Below, in pieces: positions 8,732-17,993 of a DNA stretch of 64,000 nt (within the stretch, counting starts at the first letter, position 1; each line of letters opens with the position of its first letter). The stretch is from Acidobacteriota bacterium (GTDB taxonomy: Bacteria > Acidobacteriota > Holophagae > Acanthopleuribacterales > Acanthopleuribacteraceae). The translations under genes and the position numbers were made by a program. Under the pieces are notes generated by a model. It worked only from the letters and a program-made list of their open reading frames with translations, ran no database searches and was not told the origin of the DNA. The stretch lies in NCBI GenBank assembly GCA_020439745.1, contig JAGQSC010000050.1, forward strand, positions 62,001-126,000, in the 5' to 3' direction.

Positions 8732-10843
8732 TCAGAAGTCATATTCGAGCGCCAGCCAATAGGTTCGCGATTCAACCGATGGTGTGCCCGGTCTTGGGTC
8801 CAATGTTGCTGCCACAGGCGCTTCGGTAAATGGGTAATAATGACTTCCATTGGTTAGATTATAGATATTGAAGTGCAATTTTGCCGAAGTGCGAAAGCGC
8901 CAAGTCGTGACCAAATTCAACATCACATCCTGGTTGCCCTTGGGACCATCGGTATACCAATCACCATACCAAAGCGCATGACTGGAGGCCTGCAATCTCC
9001 CATTGGACTGCCATGTCATATGCAGTCGCGCAGTTTGTTCGGGAAACGCGCGAACGTGTTTTCCTATCTCTTCGGGTGTGATGTACAAGCTTCCGTAAGC
9101 ATCCTGTTCTACTGAACTGACAACCACCGCCGAATAACTGAATGCCACTTCCCATTTGGAGGCTTGACACGTCAATTCCAGTTCACCGCCAGTGAGAGCC
9201 GTGGTGCCTGGCGTGTTCTGGAAGTACCAGTAGCCCTGCCAATCACCTTCATCATCACTTCCGATGCGATCGGGAGACGGCACATCGTTGAACGCCCCAA
9301 ACGCACCAAACCCAATCACATTCTCATAATGATTGCGAAAAAACGTAGCCTGGGTCTTCCAGCGTTTACCGTCATTCCAGCTAAGTTGGGCCTCCAAGCT
9401 CTTCAGGCGTTCCGGTTCAATAGGATTCAGGCGAATCGCTCCCTCGGTGGCTGCTTCAACCAAATGAAAATTGTCCTCACGCAAAAGACCATCGCCTTGA
9501 AACCCTCCAGCATAATGCACCCCTACAGCGCCTCGAAATCCCTGCTGGTATGAAAAGCGACATTGAAGCGCCTTGTTGCGGTTAAGCAGCACCCCAAACC
9601 GTGGTGACACTTCGGAGCCCCAAAATGGGTGGTGATCCAAACGCAAGCCTGCAAAGACCATATGTTGTGCAGATAGGCCATACGCGAGCTCACCAAACAC
9701 TCCTTTGAGATCCAGTTGCTCGTTGAAAACCCATTGACGGTTGGAGTTGGGGTCTTGAATCAGGGTTTCGTCAGCGCGATTCACAATGAAGTTATTTCCG
9801 TCTCGATTAGGACGTCCCATATCGAATCGCTTGATATCTCCACCGAGAGCCCACCGCCATCTGCCTGTTTCACCCGTCCAAGTGCTGGACAATGTCGTTC
9901 TATATTCTCGAACTCCGCCCATGACTTGTCCCAGCGCCGCGTGCAGCAAATAGTCGTCCACATCAAATCCCAGAGACCATTTCAATAGGCCAAAACGCGA
10001 CATATCGTGTTCACCATTAAGCATCCATGATGCGAGTATTTGCCGAACCTGATTGCGATCGCGACGAAAGTTGTACAGGTCGCGTTTTTGGTCTACGTAC
10101 AAAAACTGAAATTGAATCCCTTTGATATCGACCCGTCCAAAACCCATTGCCTGTTGGGCGCGATCCAACCTATTGCCGGAATTGTAGATATATTCACCAT
10201 CCACACCTTCCCAACTTCTTGTGGCGTTACCGCGCGCGGCCAAAGGTTGACCGTCATATTCTCCGATCTGCGCAAATGCAAACCCCCTCAAATTGCCGCG
10301 CTCAAAACCCGTCCCGAGAGATCCCAGTACCAGGCCGTTCTGACCCAGACGCACACGCACCTGTGGCGAGGCGTCTGCTTTTTGAGTTACCACGTTAATC
10401 GCGCCCAACAGCGCGCCCTGTCCCATCAAAGCGGAACCCGGACCGCGGATCACCTGAATGTGGTCGATGAGCCCCATATCCAGACCATTGAGCAAGGCGT
10501 CTGGCGGTCCCCAAAACCATTCCGTGTTCAACACGTGGCCGTTGAGCGCAAAGACGACTTTGGAGTTATTGTCAGGCGCTATCCCACGAAAGCCAGCAAT
10601 CAGATCGTCCTGATCCTCAACCATAAAGAAACCAGGAACGTAGACATTCAAGACCTCGTGCAGCGTCTTTGCTCCGCTTTGTTCGATCATCTCAGCATCA
10701 ATAACCGTGATCGAGACAGGCAGACCATCCTCTCCGTGGACCACATGGGAAACCACGGTAGGGCTGAGCTCAAGCAGCCGAGCCAACGATAGATCGGACT
10801 CACCTGCTTGTGCATAGATGGTCACGACCGCGAACCACCACAC
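8732..10843 (-). CDS. TonB-dependent outer membrane receptor
   Basis: A 703-residue receptor. The plug domain (about 40-155) shows the sequence VTVIDAEMIEQSGAKTL, the central LIAGFRGI, and the closing IQVIRGPGSALMGQGALLGAINVV. The rest is a 22-strand-type barrel ending in the aromatic residue of ALEYDF, as the BAM complex requires. Ligand specificity is unknown; no siderophore or cobalamin genes are nearby. The start is uncertain: GTG at 10843 gives a short hydrophobic leader ending YAQA without a basic N-region. The in-frame sequence upstream (FTRFVV) would complete a better signal peptide but has no standard start codon. Confidence 0.88.
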   Translation of the reverse strand: MWWFAVVTIYAQAGESDLSLARLLELSPTVVSHVVHGEDGLPVSITVIDAEMIEQSGAKTLHEVLNVYVPGFFMVEDQDDLIAGFRGIAPDNNSKVVFALNGHVLNTEWFWGPPDALLNGLDMGLIDHIQVIRGPGSALMGQGALLGAINVVTQKADASPQVRVRLGQNGLVLGSLGTGFERGNLRGFAFAQIGEYDGQPLAARGNATRSWEGVDGEYIYNSGNRLDRAQQAMGFGRVDIKGIQFQFLYVDQKRDLYNFRRDRNQVRQILASWMLNGEHDMSRFGLLKWSLGFDVDDYLLHAALGQVMGGVREYRTTLSSTWTGETGRWRWALGGDIKRFDMGRPNRDGNNFIVNRADETLIQDPNSNRQWVFNEQLDLKGVFGELAYGLSAQHMVFAGLRLDHHPFWGSEVSPRFGVLLNRNKALQCRFSYQQGFRGAVGVHYAGGFQGDGLLREDNFHLVEAATEGAIRLNPIEPERLKSLEAQLSWNDGKRWKTQATFFRNHYENVIGFGAFGAFNDVPSPDRIGSDDEGDWQGYWYFQNTPGTTALTGGELELTCQASKWEVAFSYSAVVVSSVEQDAYGSLYITPEEIGKHVRAFPEQTARLHMTWQSNGRLQASSHALWYGDWYTDGPKGNQDVMLNLVTTWRFRTSAKLHFNIYNLTNGSHYYPFTEAPVAATLDPRPGTPSVESRTYWLALEYDF

Positions 10844-11104
10844 AACAAATCTCGTGAAAACAGATATTTACACACCATACTATGCCACAAATGAAGGTGG
10901 GTCAACGCTTATTGCAATCATCGAGTGATGAACCACTAGATCCACACAGCCAAGCAGAAGCAAGCCTAGGTCCTCATGACGCCGTCTCAATCAAGGCCTG
11001 TGACTCAAAAGGATCCCCAACCCAATTGATTTGGCTTTCGTAACGTTGTTGGCATTTTCAGATCCTGTTGACAGACCATTCTGGTCCGTAGAAGATGTTT
11101 GTCC

Positions 11105-11971
11105 ATGATTCGCTCGATTTCCGACCTGGCACGCATGTCGCCGGTAGCTACCCTTGTACTTGCAATTGCAGTGACGGCGATGGTGTTTGGGGCCGACTAT
11201 CAAACCGGCTATGAGATTTCTTTTTCGGTTTTTTATTTGGGTCCTGTCGTGCTACTCGCCTGGCGTTTGGGCAAGCGGGCTGCACTGTTGTGGGCTTGTC
11301 TTTCTTGTGTATGTTGGTTTCTGGCTGACCAGGCCGCAGGCAACATCTACAGCCACCCTGCTATCCCTTTTTGGAACGCATCCGTTAGGCTTGCATTTTT
11401 TGTGGTGACGGCTGTTTTGGTGGCGGCCTTGCGCGCGAGCCACGATCACCAACGCGTACTCGCTCGGACCGACCCACTGACAGGGCTCGCCACAAGGCGT
11501 ATGTTTGAAGAGCACCTGGACCACGATTTGGATTGGTCGCGGCGGTTCAATGTGCCCATGACACTGATCTACGTGGACCTGGACCATTTCAAGGATGTGA
11601 ATGATCAACTGGGCCATGCCACCGGAGACCGGGTGTTGGTCCTGGCTGCCCATGCCATGCGTGACGCTATTCGTGATGTTGATCTGGTCGCGCGTTTGGG
11701 TGGCGATGAGTTTGCCATTGTGTTGCGTCAAACGGACCAAAACGGGGCCAAGAACGTGGTTTCCAAAATCACGGATCGGGTTCAGCAGGCACTTAAAGAC
11801 ATCGCACCCAAAGTCACTTGCAGCATAGGTGCGGTCACCTTTGCGAAGGACCCTCCTGCGTTAGTTGAGGCCGTGCAAGCGGCGGATTCAGTCATGTACC
11901 AGGCCAAGAAATCAGGTCGTAACCGCGCCACATTCGTGATTTATGGCGAGCCGTTGGAGAATCCAGTCTGA
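11105..11971 (+). CDS. Membrane-anchored diguanylate cyclase (GGDEF)
   Basis: About 288 residues: a membrane region of three to five helices (about 10-115) and a C-terminal GGDEF domain opening with RTDPLTGLATRR. The active-site loop LGGDEF is intact, so it should make cyclic di-GMP from two GTP. An RxxD inhibitory site is not evident immediately upstream of the loop. ATG at 11105 is preferred; a TTG at 11099, two codons earlier, is also in frame. The gene stands alone and converges with the beta-propeller gene, their stops 13 nt apart. Confidence 0.88.
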   Translation: MIRSISDLARMSPVATLVLAIAVTAMVFGADYQTGYEISFSVFYLGPVVLLAWRLGKRAALLWACLSCVCWFLADQAAGNIYSHPAIPFWNASVRLAFFVVTAVLVAALRASHDHQRVLARTDPLTGLATRRMFEEHLDHDLDWSRRFNVPMTLIYVDLDHFKDVNDQLGHATGDRVLVLAAHAMRDAIRDVDLVARLGGDEFAIVLRQTDQNGAKNVVSKITDRVQQALKDIAPKVTCSIGAVTFAKDPPALVEAVQAADSVMYQAKKSGRNRATFVIYGEPLENPV

Positions 11972-11984
11972 GTGCTTCAGAAGA

Positions 11985-13226
11985 CTATTGGGCGATTCGG
12001 TAGACCATCAAGGCCTTGCCGTGACGAATGTACAAGTTATCACCGGCAACGACCGGATGCGACCAATGTGGTCCATCGCCGAGTTTCACCTGAAAGGTGC
12101 TCACAGGCTTGAATTCGGATGGGTCCGCTTTAACCAGAGCGACGTGGCCGTTTTTTTCTTCATAACAGATCAGAAAATCGTTTACGGCAATAATTGAGCC
12201 TTTGGTTTGCCATGCGGTCTCGTATGCAGGCTTACCGGTCTGCCAATTGATGGCGCACCATTTCCCATTGCGATTGTTGATCCAGTTGGCACCATAGATG
12301 TGATCCCCCACCAGAACCACGCCGCCGTGGTGGGTATCGAGCGTGGCATCGGTCCAGGCCACCGAAATACTCTTCCCATCAGACCCAAGCTTGAACTGGG
12401 CACCCACGTGGTTGTATCCGCTGGTGGTGTAGACATGTCCCTCGCGATAGACGGGTGTAATGGTGTTTACATAGGGCGCCCCCCACTCAACAGGTGGCGC
12501 TTCCAATGTCCCGTATGAGTAGTGCCATAGCAACTCGCCATTGGCCAGGTCCACACCAAAAATATAGTTGGCTGAAACGTTTGTGATCACGGTCCTACCT
12601 CCATGCTCAAAAACGGCTGGCGAGGCATAAGCTGATTTGTCCTTCAGACTAGGCGTCTGCCAAACCGTTTCTCCGTTTTCGAGGCTCATGGCCACCATGG
12701 TTGTCTGATCGCCCCCAGGGGTGTAAATCACTTTCCCATCAATCACCAACAGGTTTTCAGAGGTACCCCAGATACCCCAACTTCCCTTGTAACGCGCATA
12801 TGCATCTACGGACCAAATTGCAGCCCCACTTTTCGCATCTGCTCGCACCACGGTTCCGGCACTGGTTATGACAAATACCGAACCGCCCACCACAGTCGGG
12901 GTGCAACGTGCCAAAGGAAAGTCGCCCTCATACGACGGGCCCAATTCCAGTGTCCACACGACCATCCCGCTTAGATCCATGGCCGTCAGAATCTCCTTCT
13001 GGGACCGCGTACCCACGGCAAATATCTGGCTATCGGTCACGGTGACAGTGCCATATCCGGGATCCAGGTTTTCGTAACGCCACAATAGGTCCGGCCCCGT
13101 ATCTGGCCATTCTGTCAACAAATTCGCGACTGTGTAGTGGCCGTCACGGTTGGGCCCACGCCATTGGGCATCGTTAGCCCAAGCAAAGTCACCTACAAAC
13201 ACGAATAAAACAATCAGCGAACGCAT
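11985..13226 (-). CDS. Secreted PQQ-like beta-propeller protein
   Basis: The 413-residue product has a signal peptide (MRSLIVLFVFVGDFAWA) and begins with WRGPNRDGHY, the typical opening of secreted PQQ-binding-like WD40/propeller proteins in Planctomycetes and Acidobacteria. Repeated strands with the pattern LENGETVWQT, ANGELLWHYS and QTGKPAYETAW mark about seven blades. There is no PQQ-dehydrogenase catalytic Ca2+/PQQ set that can be recognised, so it is probably a binding or scaffold protein. It has its own promoter. Confidence 0.75.
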   Translation of the reverse strand: MRSLIVLFVFVGDFAWANDAQWRGPNRDGHYTVANLLTEWPDTGPDLLWRYENLDPGYGTVTVTDSQIFAVGTRSQKEILTAMDLSGMVVWTLELGPSYEGDFPLARCTPTVVGGSVFVITSAGTVVRADAKSGAAIWSVDAYARYKGSWGIWGTSENLLVIDGKVIYTPGGDQTTMVAMSLENGETVWQTPSLKDKSAYASPAVFEHGGRTVITNVSANYIFGVDLANGELLWHYSYGTLEAPPVEWGAPYVNTITPVYREGHVYTTSGYNHVGAQFKLGSDGKSISVAWTDATLDTHHGGVVLVGDHIYGANWINNRNGKWCAINWQTGKPAYETAWQTKGSIIAVNDFLICYEEKNGHVALVKADPSEFKPVSTFQVKLGDGPHWSHPVVAGDNLYIRHGKALMVYRIAQ

Positions 13227-13258
13227 CCCAAGCCCCCTTGTATTGACTCTTGATACGC

Positions 13259-13287
13259 ATTCTAGGAGGGTGGCGGTTTGTTTGCAA
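13259..13287 (-). promoter_or_regulatory. Promoter of the beta-propeller gene
   Basis: On the minus strand TTGCAA (13282-13287) and TAGAAT (13259-13264) are 17 bp apart, with predicted initiation near 13252, about 25 nt before the start codon. This separates the propeller gene from the MGMT-like gene upstream. Confidence 0.5.
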
Positions 13288-13315
13288 AGAATGCCCGTTT
13301 AGAGCTAATTCCTCA

Positions 13316-13783
13316 TCAAGTCAATGCGTGGGTGACATCTTCATATTGTTCGAGCAAATATCTTTTTCGCTTGACCGTGATCTGGTGGCCTTCCTGTTCC
13401 AAACGTTGCTTTTGTAAAAGCAAGCCACCCGGGTACTTCTCGTTCAAGAGCCCACCACTTTTCAAGGTCCGCCAATAGGGCGTGATGGACGTTTCTCCAT
13501 CCGCTTCGTCTTCGCCGGCGGCTCCAGCCACAATTCGGGCAAGAATGCCTGTAACGATAGGACAGGCCATGGTGGCACCATGCTGATCAGCCAAGTATTG
13601 GCGCATATCGTTAATGGTGATCACCCTGCCAAAGGGTACTTCGTCCATGATCTGCTTCACTTCATATGGAGCGGGAATCAGAATCGTCCCTGGGCCATAT
13701 CGTTTCTCCATGCCGCCCGATAGCGGTTCCACTTTGGGTAATCCTTTGTCGGCTAGCTTTTCACGAAATGTTTTCTTTGCCAT
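13316..13783 (-). CDS. MGMT/ATL-like DNA-binding protein lacking the acceptor cysteine
   Basis: A 155-residue protein with the winged-helix part of the O6-alkylguanine-DNA alkyltransferase fold: VPFGRVITINDMRQYL, CPIVTGILARI, then ITPYWRTLKSGGLLNEKYPGG and LEQEGH. In MGMT the PCHR motif carries the alkyl-accepting Cys; here the equivalent place reads PYWR, so direct repair by alkyl transfer is not possible. Alkyltransferase-like proteins of this sort bind lesions and recruit nucleotide excision repair, while this longer subgroup has no known role. ATG at 13783 follows GTGAGGTAAGTG. It is the last gene of the run starting at LD-carboxypeptidase, 15 nt after the FAH gene. Confidence 0.7.
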   Translation of the reverse strand: MAKKTFREKLADKGLPKVEPLSGGMEKRYGPGTILIPAPYEVKQIMDEVPFGRVITINDMRQYLADQHGATMACPIVTGILARIVAGAAGEDEADGETSITPYWRTLKSGGLLNEKYPGGLLLQKQRLEQEGHQITVKRKRYLLEQYEDVTHALT

Positions 13784-13798
13784 CACTTACCTCACAGC

Positions 13799-14434
13799 TT
13801 AACCAATCGTCAATTCGCGGATCAAACCGAGGGTCGGCGAACTCAATCGCAGGACATCGCCCTGCGACACCGGTCCTACGCCTTTCGGTGTCCCCGTCAA
13901 GACAAGGTCGCCTGTTTGAAGCGAAATAAACGTTAACAAATCATCCATCAACGCCAACACCGGGAACACCATGAGCTCGCTGGCACCTTTCTGTTTCAGG
14001 TCTCCATTAACGTGCAACATGTAACGAAACCCATCTTTGGCAATGGCGGCATCCACGAGTCCTGCTATCCAACAGCTGTTGGCAAAACTCTTCGATCGGT
14101 CCCAGGGATGTTGCAGCTTTTTGAGCGTTCCTTGTAATTCCCGAGCGGTGAAATCCAATGCAAGGCCACAATGAGAAATGTCACTATATTGTGCGTTCGA
14201 ACCCAGAGCCAGATTGCGCCCTACGCGGACCAGCCACTCCGCTTCATAATGAATCGGTCCCAGATGAGAGGGGAAGGTCACTTTGCCTTCATGACTCAGG
14301 CCTGCAACACTTTTCATGAACCAAAGCGGTCGGTCGGGCACCTGATTGCCCAGCTCGGTGGCATGCTCGGCATAGTTTCGTCCGACGGCATAAATCGACC
14401 GACATGTGTCCAATAGGTGCATCCAGTCAGTCAT
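13799..14434 (-). CDS. Fumarylacetoacetate hydrolase (FAH) family protein
   Basis: A 211-residue single-domain member of the FAHD1/YcgM group. Visible signatures are IYAVGRNYAEHATELG, the metal-binding HYEAEWLVRVG (two glutamates), ALDFTARELQ with the third acidic ligand, the RSKSFANSCWIAG segment and the closing TGTPKGVGP. Family members are Mg2+-dependent hydrolases or decarboxylases of acylpyruvates and oxaloacetate. The start overlaps the stop of the upstream secreted-protein gene by 8 nt, so the two are likely co-translated. Confidence 0.85.
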   Translation of the reverse strand: MTDWMHLLDTCRSIYAVGRNYAEHATELGNQVPDRPLWFMKSVAGLSHEGKVTFPSHLGPIHYEAEWLVRVGRNLALGSNAQYSDISHCGLALDFTARELQGTLKKLQHPWDRSKSFANSCWIAGLVDAAIAKDGFRYMLHVNGDLKQKGASELMVFPVLALMDDLLTFISLQTGDLVLTGTPKGVGPVSQGDVLRLSSPTLGLIRELTIG

Positions 14435-15278
14435 GGATTCCCCCTATCAGCCGCAGAACCGCGTCCAGCATTAACCCTTGAGAATAGCGGTGGTCCACCC
14501 CTTTACCTGTCTCGGGATCAAACCTTTCCGCTTCGATATTGAAATAGCGGACTTGACGCATCTCCGCAAATACAGACAAAGAGCCGTCGTCCTCGTCTTC
14601 GATCGTCGCCACTGCAGGGTTCTGGTGAACGGCGTTGAATCCCGACCATTTCAGCCAATCGTGGTCATCTGAGTGAGTGGTCCAAAACAAATCATCTTCG
14701 TCCATGGGGCCCACTGTCACTTGAGTCAAGTATTTTGCACCCCAATTCAATCGGTCCAAGTATCTGAGGATAGAAACCGTACCGATGCCGCCATGCCCAT
14801 CATCGTCGTAGCCTTCGGTGTTGTTGTGCAGGGCCACCCAAACCACTTCCGTTTCTGATCGGAGGTACCTGGTTACAAATTTGCCAACTTCATAGGCCAT
14901 CTCAGCTGCTTGAGCCATGATGTCCAGATCGTTCATGTCTTCATTCAAATCAAACACACTGGCTTCCGCGCCGCAAGGTGTATAGATACGATTGGGGTCC
15001 ACCCACACCTCGTGGTCGCGAATGTCCAAACGCAGGTTTCGGGTTCCCGATTGGCGGATCACCACAAACCGAGCACGGCTATTGGGCACCATCTCGATCA
15101 GGGCCTGGTTCATCACACGCTCTGTTTGATGGGGCGCCACGAACACGACGCGATCATCCGCGTCCAAATCGTGGATTTCCAGATAAATATCTGGTTGGCC
15201 AGGGAATGGCACCAACAGCGACCCAGACATGAGTATCCAAAGACCGATCAATCCTTGCCTCCGCATACATGTTGCCAT
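14427..15278 (-). CDS. Secreted protein with HxxE and HNN motifs, possible metal-dependent hydrolase
   Basis: About 283 residues with a signal peptide (RRQGLIGLWILMSGSLL). I do not recognise a named family with certainty. The segment VVFVAPHQTE supplies an HxxE pair, the middle has VDPNRIYTP, and a second histidine lies in WVALHNNTEG followed by an acidic and Gly-rich stretch DDDGHGG. HxxE plus a distant H is the zinc-ligand pattern of M14 carboxypeptidases and aspartoacylase-type enzymes, so a peptidoglycan amidopeptidase-like role is conceivable (inference). The start is either 15278 or 15266; both overlap the end of the flavoprotein gene. Confidence 0.5.
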   Translation of the reverse strand: MATCMRRQGLIGLWILMSGSLLVPFPGQPDIYLEIHDLDADDRVVFVAPHQTERVMNQALIEMVPNSRARFVVIRQSGTRNLRLDIRDHEVWVDPNRIYTPCGAEASVFDLNEDMNDLDIMAQAAEMAYEVGKFVTRYLRSETEVVWVALHNNTEGYDDDGHGGIGTVSILRYLDRLNWGAKYLTQVTVGPMDEDDLFWTTHSDDHDWLKWSGFNAVHQNPAVATIEDEDDGSLSVFAEMRQVRYFNIEAERFDPETGKGVDHRYSQGLMLDAVLRLIGGIHD

Positions 15279-17992
15279 AAAACGCCCACATAGGACGAAT
15301 ACTGAAGTCCACTGGCATGGGTCATTGCCAACTCACATGTGCCACAGGCGGATATGGCTGTAGCGTCGTCATGTTCAGCCGCAAAGGCCCGTATCTCTTG
15401 TGCCTGATCCGCAGTCGCAGATTGGGTCAGTTCCGGATGAAGGAAACCGCGATCACCGGCAAAGCCACAACATGCCGATGCATTTGGTACCCAAACATCG
15501 GCACCCATGGCAACCAGCATCTCCTCTAATTTCACATCTGTGCCCAGCCCACGCATACTGCAAGTAGGATGCAGAATCAGTTGCTTATCCACAATCGACG
15601 GTAGCCTGTCTTTGTGTTGCGAAATTAGGTCAATCAAATCCAGGATCTGGAACGAAGTCCCCAATCTATCTTTCATCGTCTGTGCACAGGGCGCGACGTC
15701 AACAACTACAGGAATAGCCCCTTCTTGCGTTACATCGTTGAGCCATTTGATAAGTCGGTTTTGTACGATTTGGCCCGCCTCGTTTTGACCTTTGGAAAAA
15801 AAGACGGTGCCGCAACACTGGCGGTAAGCGGTCGACGCAACGCGGACCGCATATCCCAAGGTCCCGAGGATATCAGAGACCATTTGGCCTTGAGGCGGAA
15901 ACTGGGCTTGCGACATGACCGCATGGAGACAAGTGGGTAGATAGATCAACGGTATTCCTTCGCCATGCGGCTGAGACCAATGGCTGGAAGGTAGCGGAAG
16001 CTTCAACGAAGGAGCTATGTGATAAGGCCAACTCACTGTGTGCAAAAACTTTGCACCCATTCGACTGCGCTGCAACCAGTGAGAAAAACCCAACAATCGA
16101 CGAGTTATGGCCAGTACACGCCACCAATGCCTGGCCGCCGTTTTCGCAGCCATCCGCGAGACTTTCAAAGACCGTTTTTGGCGCTGCTGTTTGACCCATT
16201 GACCTGTGTTGATACCTAGAGGACAGGCTAAGGCGCAGGCACCGTCCACGGCGCAGGTATCCTCCACTTGGTAACGCGACGACATGCCGGCTCGAGCAAG
16301 TGCGATGCGTTGTCTGGGCGAAAGCGTCAACTGATTACTGGGACAACCCAACTCACAGAAACCACAGTCCATACATCCATCAATTTGTGCGTCCACAAGG
16401 TGCGCTTGTTTCATGTCGCGAAGATACGAGTCAGCATGCTCACTAAAAATAACACCTGGATTCAACAACATATCTGGATCAAATAGCTGTTTGATGGACT
16501 TCATCACCTGATAAAGATCATCGCCCCATTCGCGAGCCACAAACGGGGCCATGTTTCGGCCCGTTCCGTGTTCGGCTTTTAGAGACCCATCAAACTGGCC
16601 GACTACGATTTCGGCAAGCGTTTCCATAAACCCCGCGTAACGGGATTTGTGGTCGTGTTTTTCAAGACAGGTGTGCATGATGAAATGTAAATTTCCGTCC
16701 TTGGCATGACCAAACACCACGCGGTCGTCAAAACCAAATCGATCGAAGACCGGATTCAAGCAGAGGATGAGTTCTGGCATCCGGTCGGGTGCCACACAAA
16801 TATCTTCCACAATCATGGTGGCACCCAATGGCCTCCTACCGCCCACAGACGGATAAAGGCTCTTTCGCATATGCCAGAGTTGAGCGCGCAACTTTGGATC
16901 CGAACTTGGAGGCACGGCAAAGTGGGCTCCAGGCGGTAACTCATGCGCAAGTTGGTTTGCCTTGTCGCTTAGAGCCAGCGGGTCCGAGCCCTGAAACTCC
17001 ACTAACACAGCTGCATCGAAAGGAGTTATCTCTGTGAAATCGCCACATAGGGTGCCAATATGTCGAGCGGCTTCAATTGAACGAGCATCCATCAGTTCCA
17101 CGGCGTCCGCACCAAGCGATGTACATTTATTTGCCAACTCGGCACCCTGGTCAAGGTGGGACAGTCGAATGAGTGCCGTTGCGCGATAGGGCGGATCATC
17201 AACGGTGTTCAATACAGCTCTTTCGATAAAACCCAAGGTGCCTTCGGATCCAATGAGCAGGTGAATCAACATATCAATGGGGTTCTCATAATCAAGTAAC
17301 GCCTGAAGTCCGTAGCCAATGGTGTTCTTGATGGCATGTTTCTTTCTCAACCGGGACACCCATTCCGGATTCGCCAACAAAGCGGTTCTTTGATCCTTGA
17401 GCCCCTGCCAAAGTGTGTGATGTTGGTCCTTAAGAACACGATCGGAATCGGGATCGTTGCTGTTGAGCCTCAAACCATTTGCCAGGACAAACACCATGGA
17501 TTCTAGGGTCTGGTAACTGTTGTACCGTGTACCGCAGCACATGCCAGATGCATTGTTAGAAAGGATGCCCCCCATCATTGCAGCACCGATGGAGGCAGGG
17601 TCCGGGCCCAGACGACGATGGTAGGGTCGCAGTGCCGCATTAATGGCCCCACCAATAACGCCGGGCCCCGTTGCGACCTGATGACCCCGATCGTAGATAT
17701 TGAACTGTCTGAAAGTCCCCCACCCCACTTCCACAAGGAGTCCCGGTCCAATGGCCTGTCCACTCAATGAGGTACCAGCACCGCGAAATGTGATCGGAAG
17801 GTCCAGACTACGAGCAAGCTTTACTAGATTTACGACGTGGCCCGGATGTTGGGGTCTCACGATGCCCTTTGGCACGATGCGATAGCAACTGGCATCAATA
17901 GAACGAGCCGTTCTTAGTGTCAGGTCATCCACAAAATATTCGCCGAATGACTCGCGCAGTGCAGCGCGCTGCGCCCGGCTCAGTTCCGACAT
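15248..17992 (-). CDS. FAD-linked oxidase with Fe-S and CCG domains, D-lactate dehydrogenase-like
   Basis: The 914-residue protein fuses an FAD-binding PCMH domain (about 35-260; FRGAGTSLSGQ and GILSNNASGM are the flavin-contacting motifs), an FAD-oxidase C-terminal domain (to about 540; VFGHAKDGNLH, LKAEHGTGRNMA), a two-cluster ferredoxin-like segment (CMDCGFCELGCP and CALACP) and a CCG domain pair (QCCGTVFF; ACCGFAGDRGF). This arrangement is that of Dld-II/YdiJ-type enzymes oxidising D-lactate or D-2-hydroxyglutarate at the membrane. Substrate choice is inferred; the adjacent LD-carboxypeptidase suggests a cell-wall link. The gene begins one base after the LD-carboxypeptidase stop. Confidence 0.82.
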   Translation of the reverse strand: MSELSRAQRAALRESFGEYFVDDLTLRTARSIDASCYRIVPKGIVRPQHPGHVVNLVKLARSLDLPITFRGAGTSLSGQAIGPGLLVEVGWGTFRQFNIYDRGHQVATGPGVIGGAINAALRPYHRRLGPDPASIGAAMMGGILSNNASGMCCGTRYNSYQTLESMVFVLANGLRLNSNDPDSDRVLKDQHHTLWQGLKDQRTALLANPEWVSRLRKKHAIKNTIGYGLQALLDYENPIDMLIHLLIGSEGTLGFIERAVLNTVDDPPYRATALIRLSHLDQGAELANKCTSLGADAVELMDARSIEAARHIGTLCGDFTEITPFDAAVLVEFQGSDPLALSDKANQLAHELPPGAHFAVPPSSDPKLRAQLWHMRKSLYPSVGGRRPLGATMIVEDICVAPDRMPELILCLNPVFDRFGFDDRVVFGHAKDGNLHFIMHTCLEKHDHKSRYAGFMETLAEIVVGQFDGSLKAEHGTGRNMAPFVAREWGDDLYQVMKSIKQLFDPDMLLNPGVIFSEHADSYLRDMKQAHLVDAQIDGCMDCGFCELGCPSNQLTLSPRQRIALARAGMSSRYQVEDTCAVDGACALACPLGINTGQWVKQQRQKRSLKVSRMAAKTAARHWWRVLAITRRLLGFSHWLQRSRMGAKFLHTVSWPYHIAPSLKLPLPSSHWSQPHGEGIPLIYLPTCLHAVMSQAQFPPQGQMVSDILGTLGYAVRVASTAYRQCCGTVFFSKGQNEAGQIVQNRLIKWLNDVTQEGAIPVVVDVAPCAQTMKDRLGTSFQILDLIDLISQHKDRLPSIVDKQLILHPTCSMRGLGTDVKLEEMLVAMGADVWVPNASACCGFAGDRGFLHPELTQSATADQAQEIRAFAAEHDDATAISACGTCELAMTHASGLQYSSYVGVLWQHVCGGKD

Positions 17993-17993
17993 A

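Noticed and set aside
10040-10792. 250-codon plus-strand frame opposite the TonB receptor
   Set aside because: Opposes the conserved plug domain; no domain or start signal.
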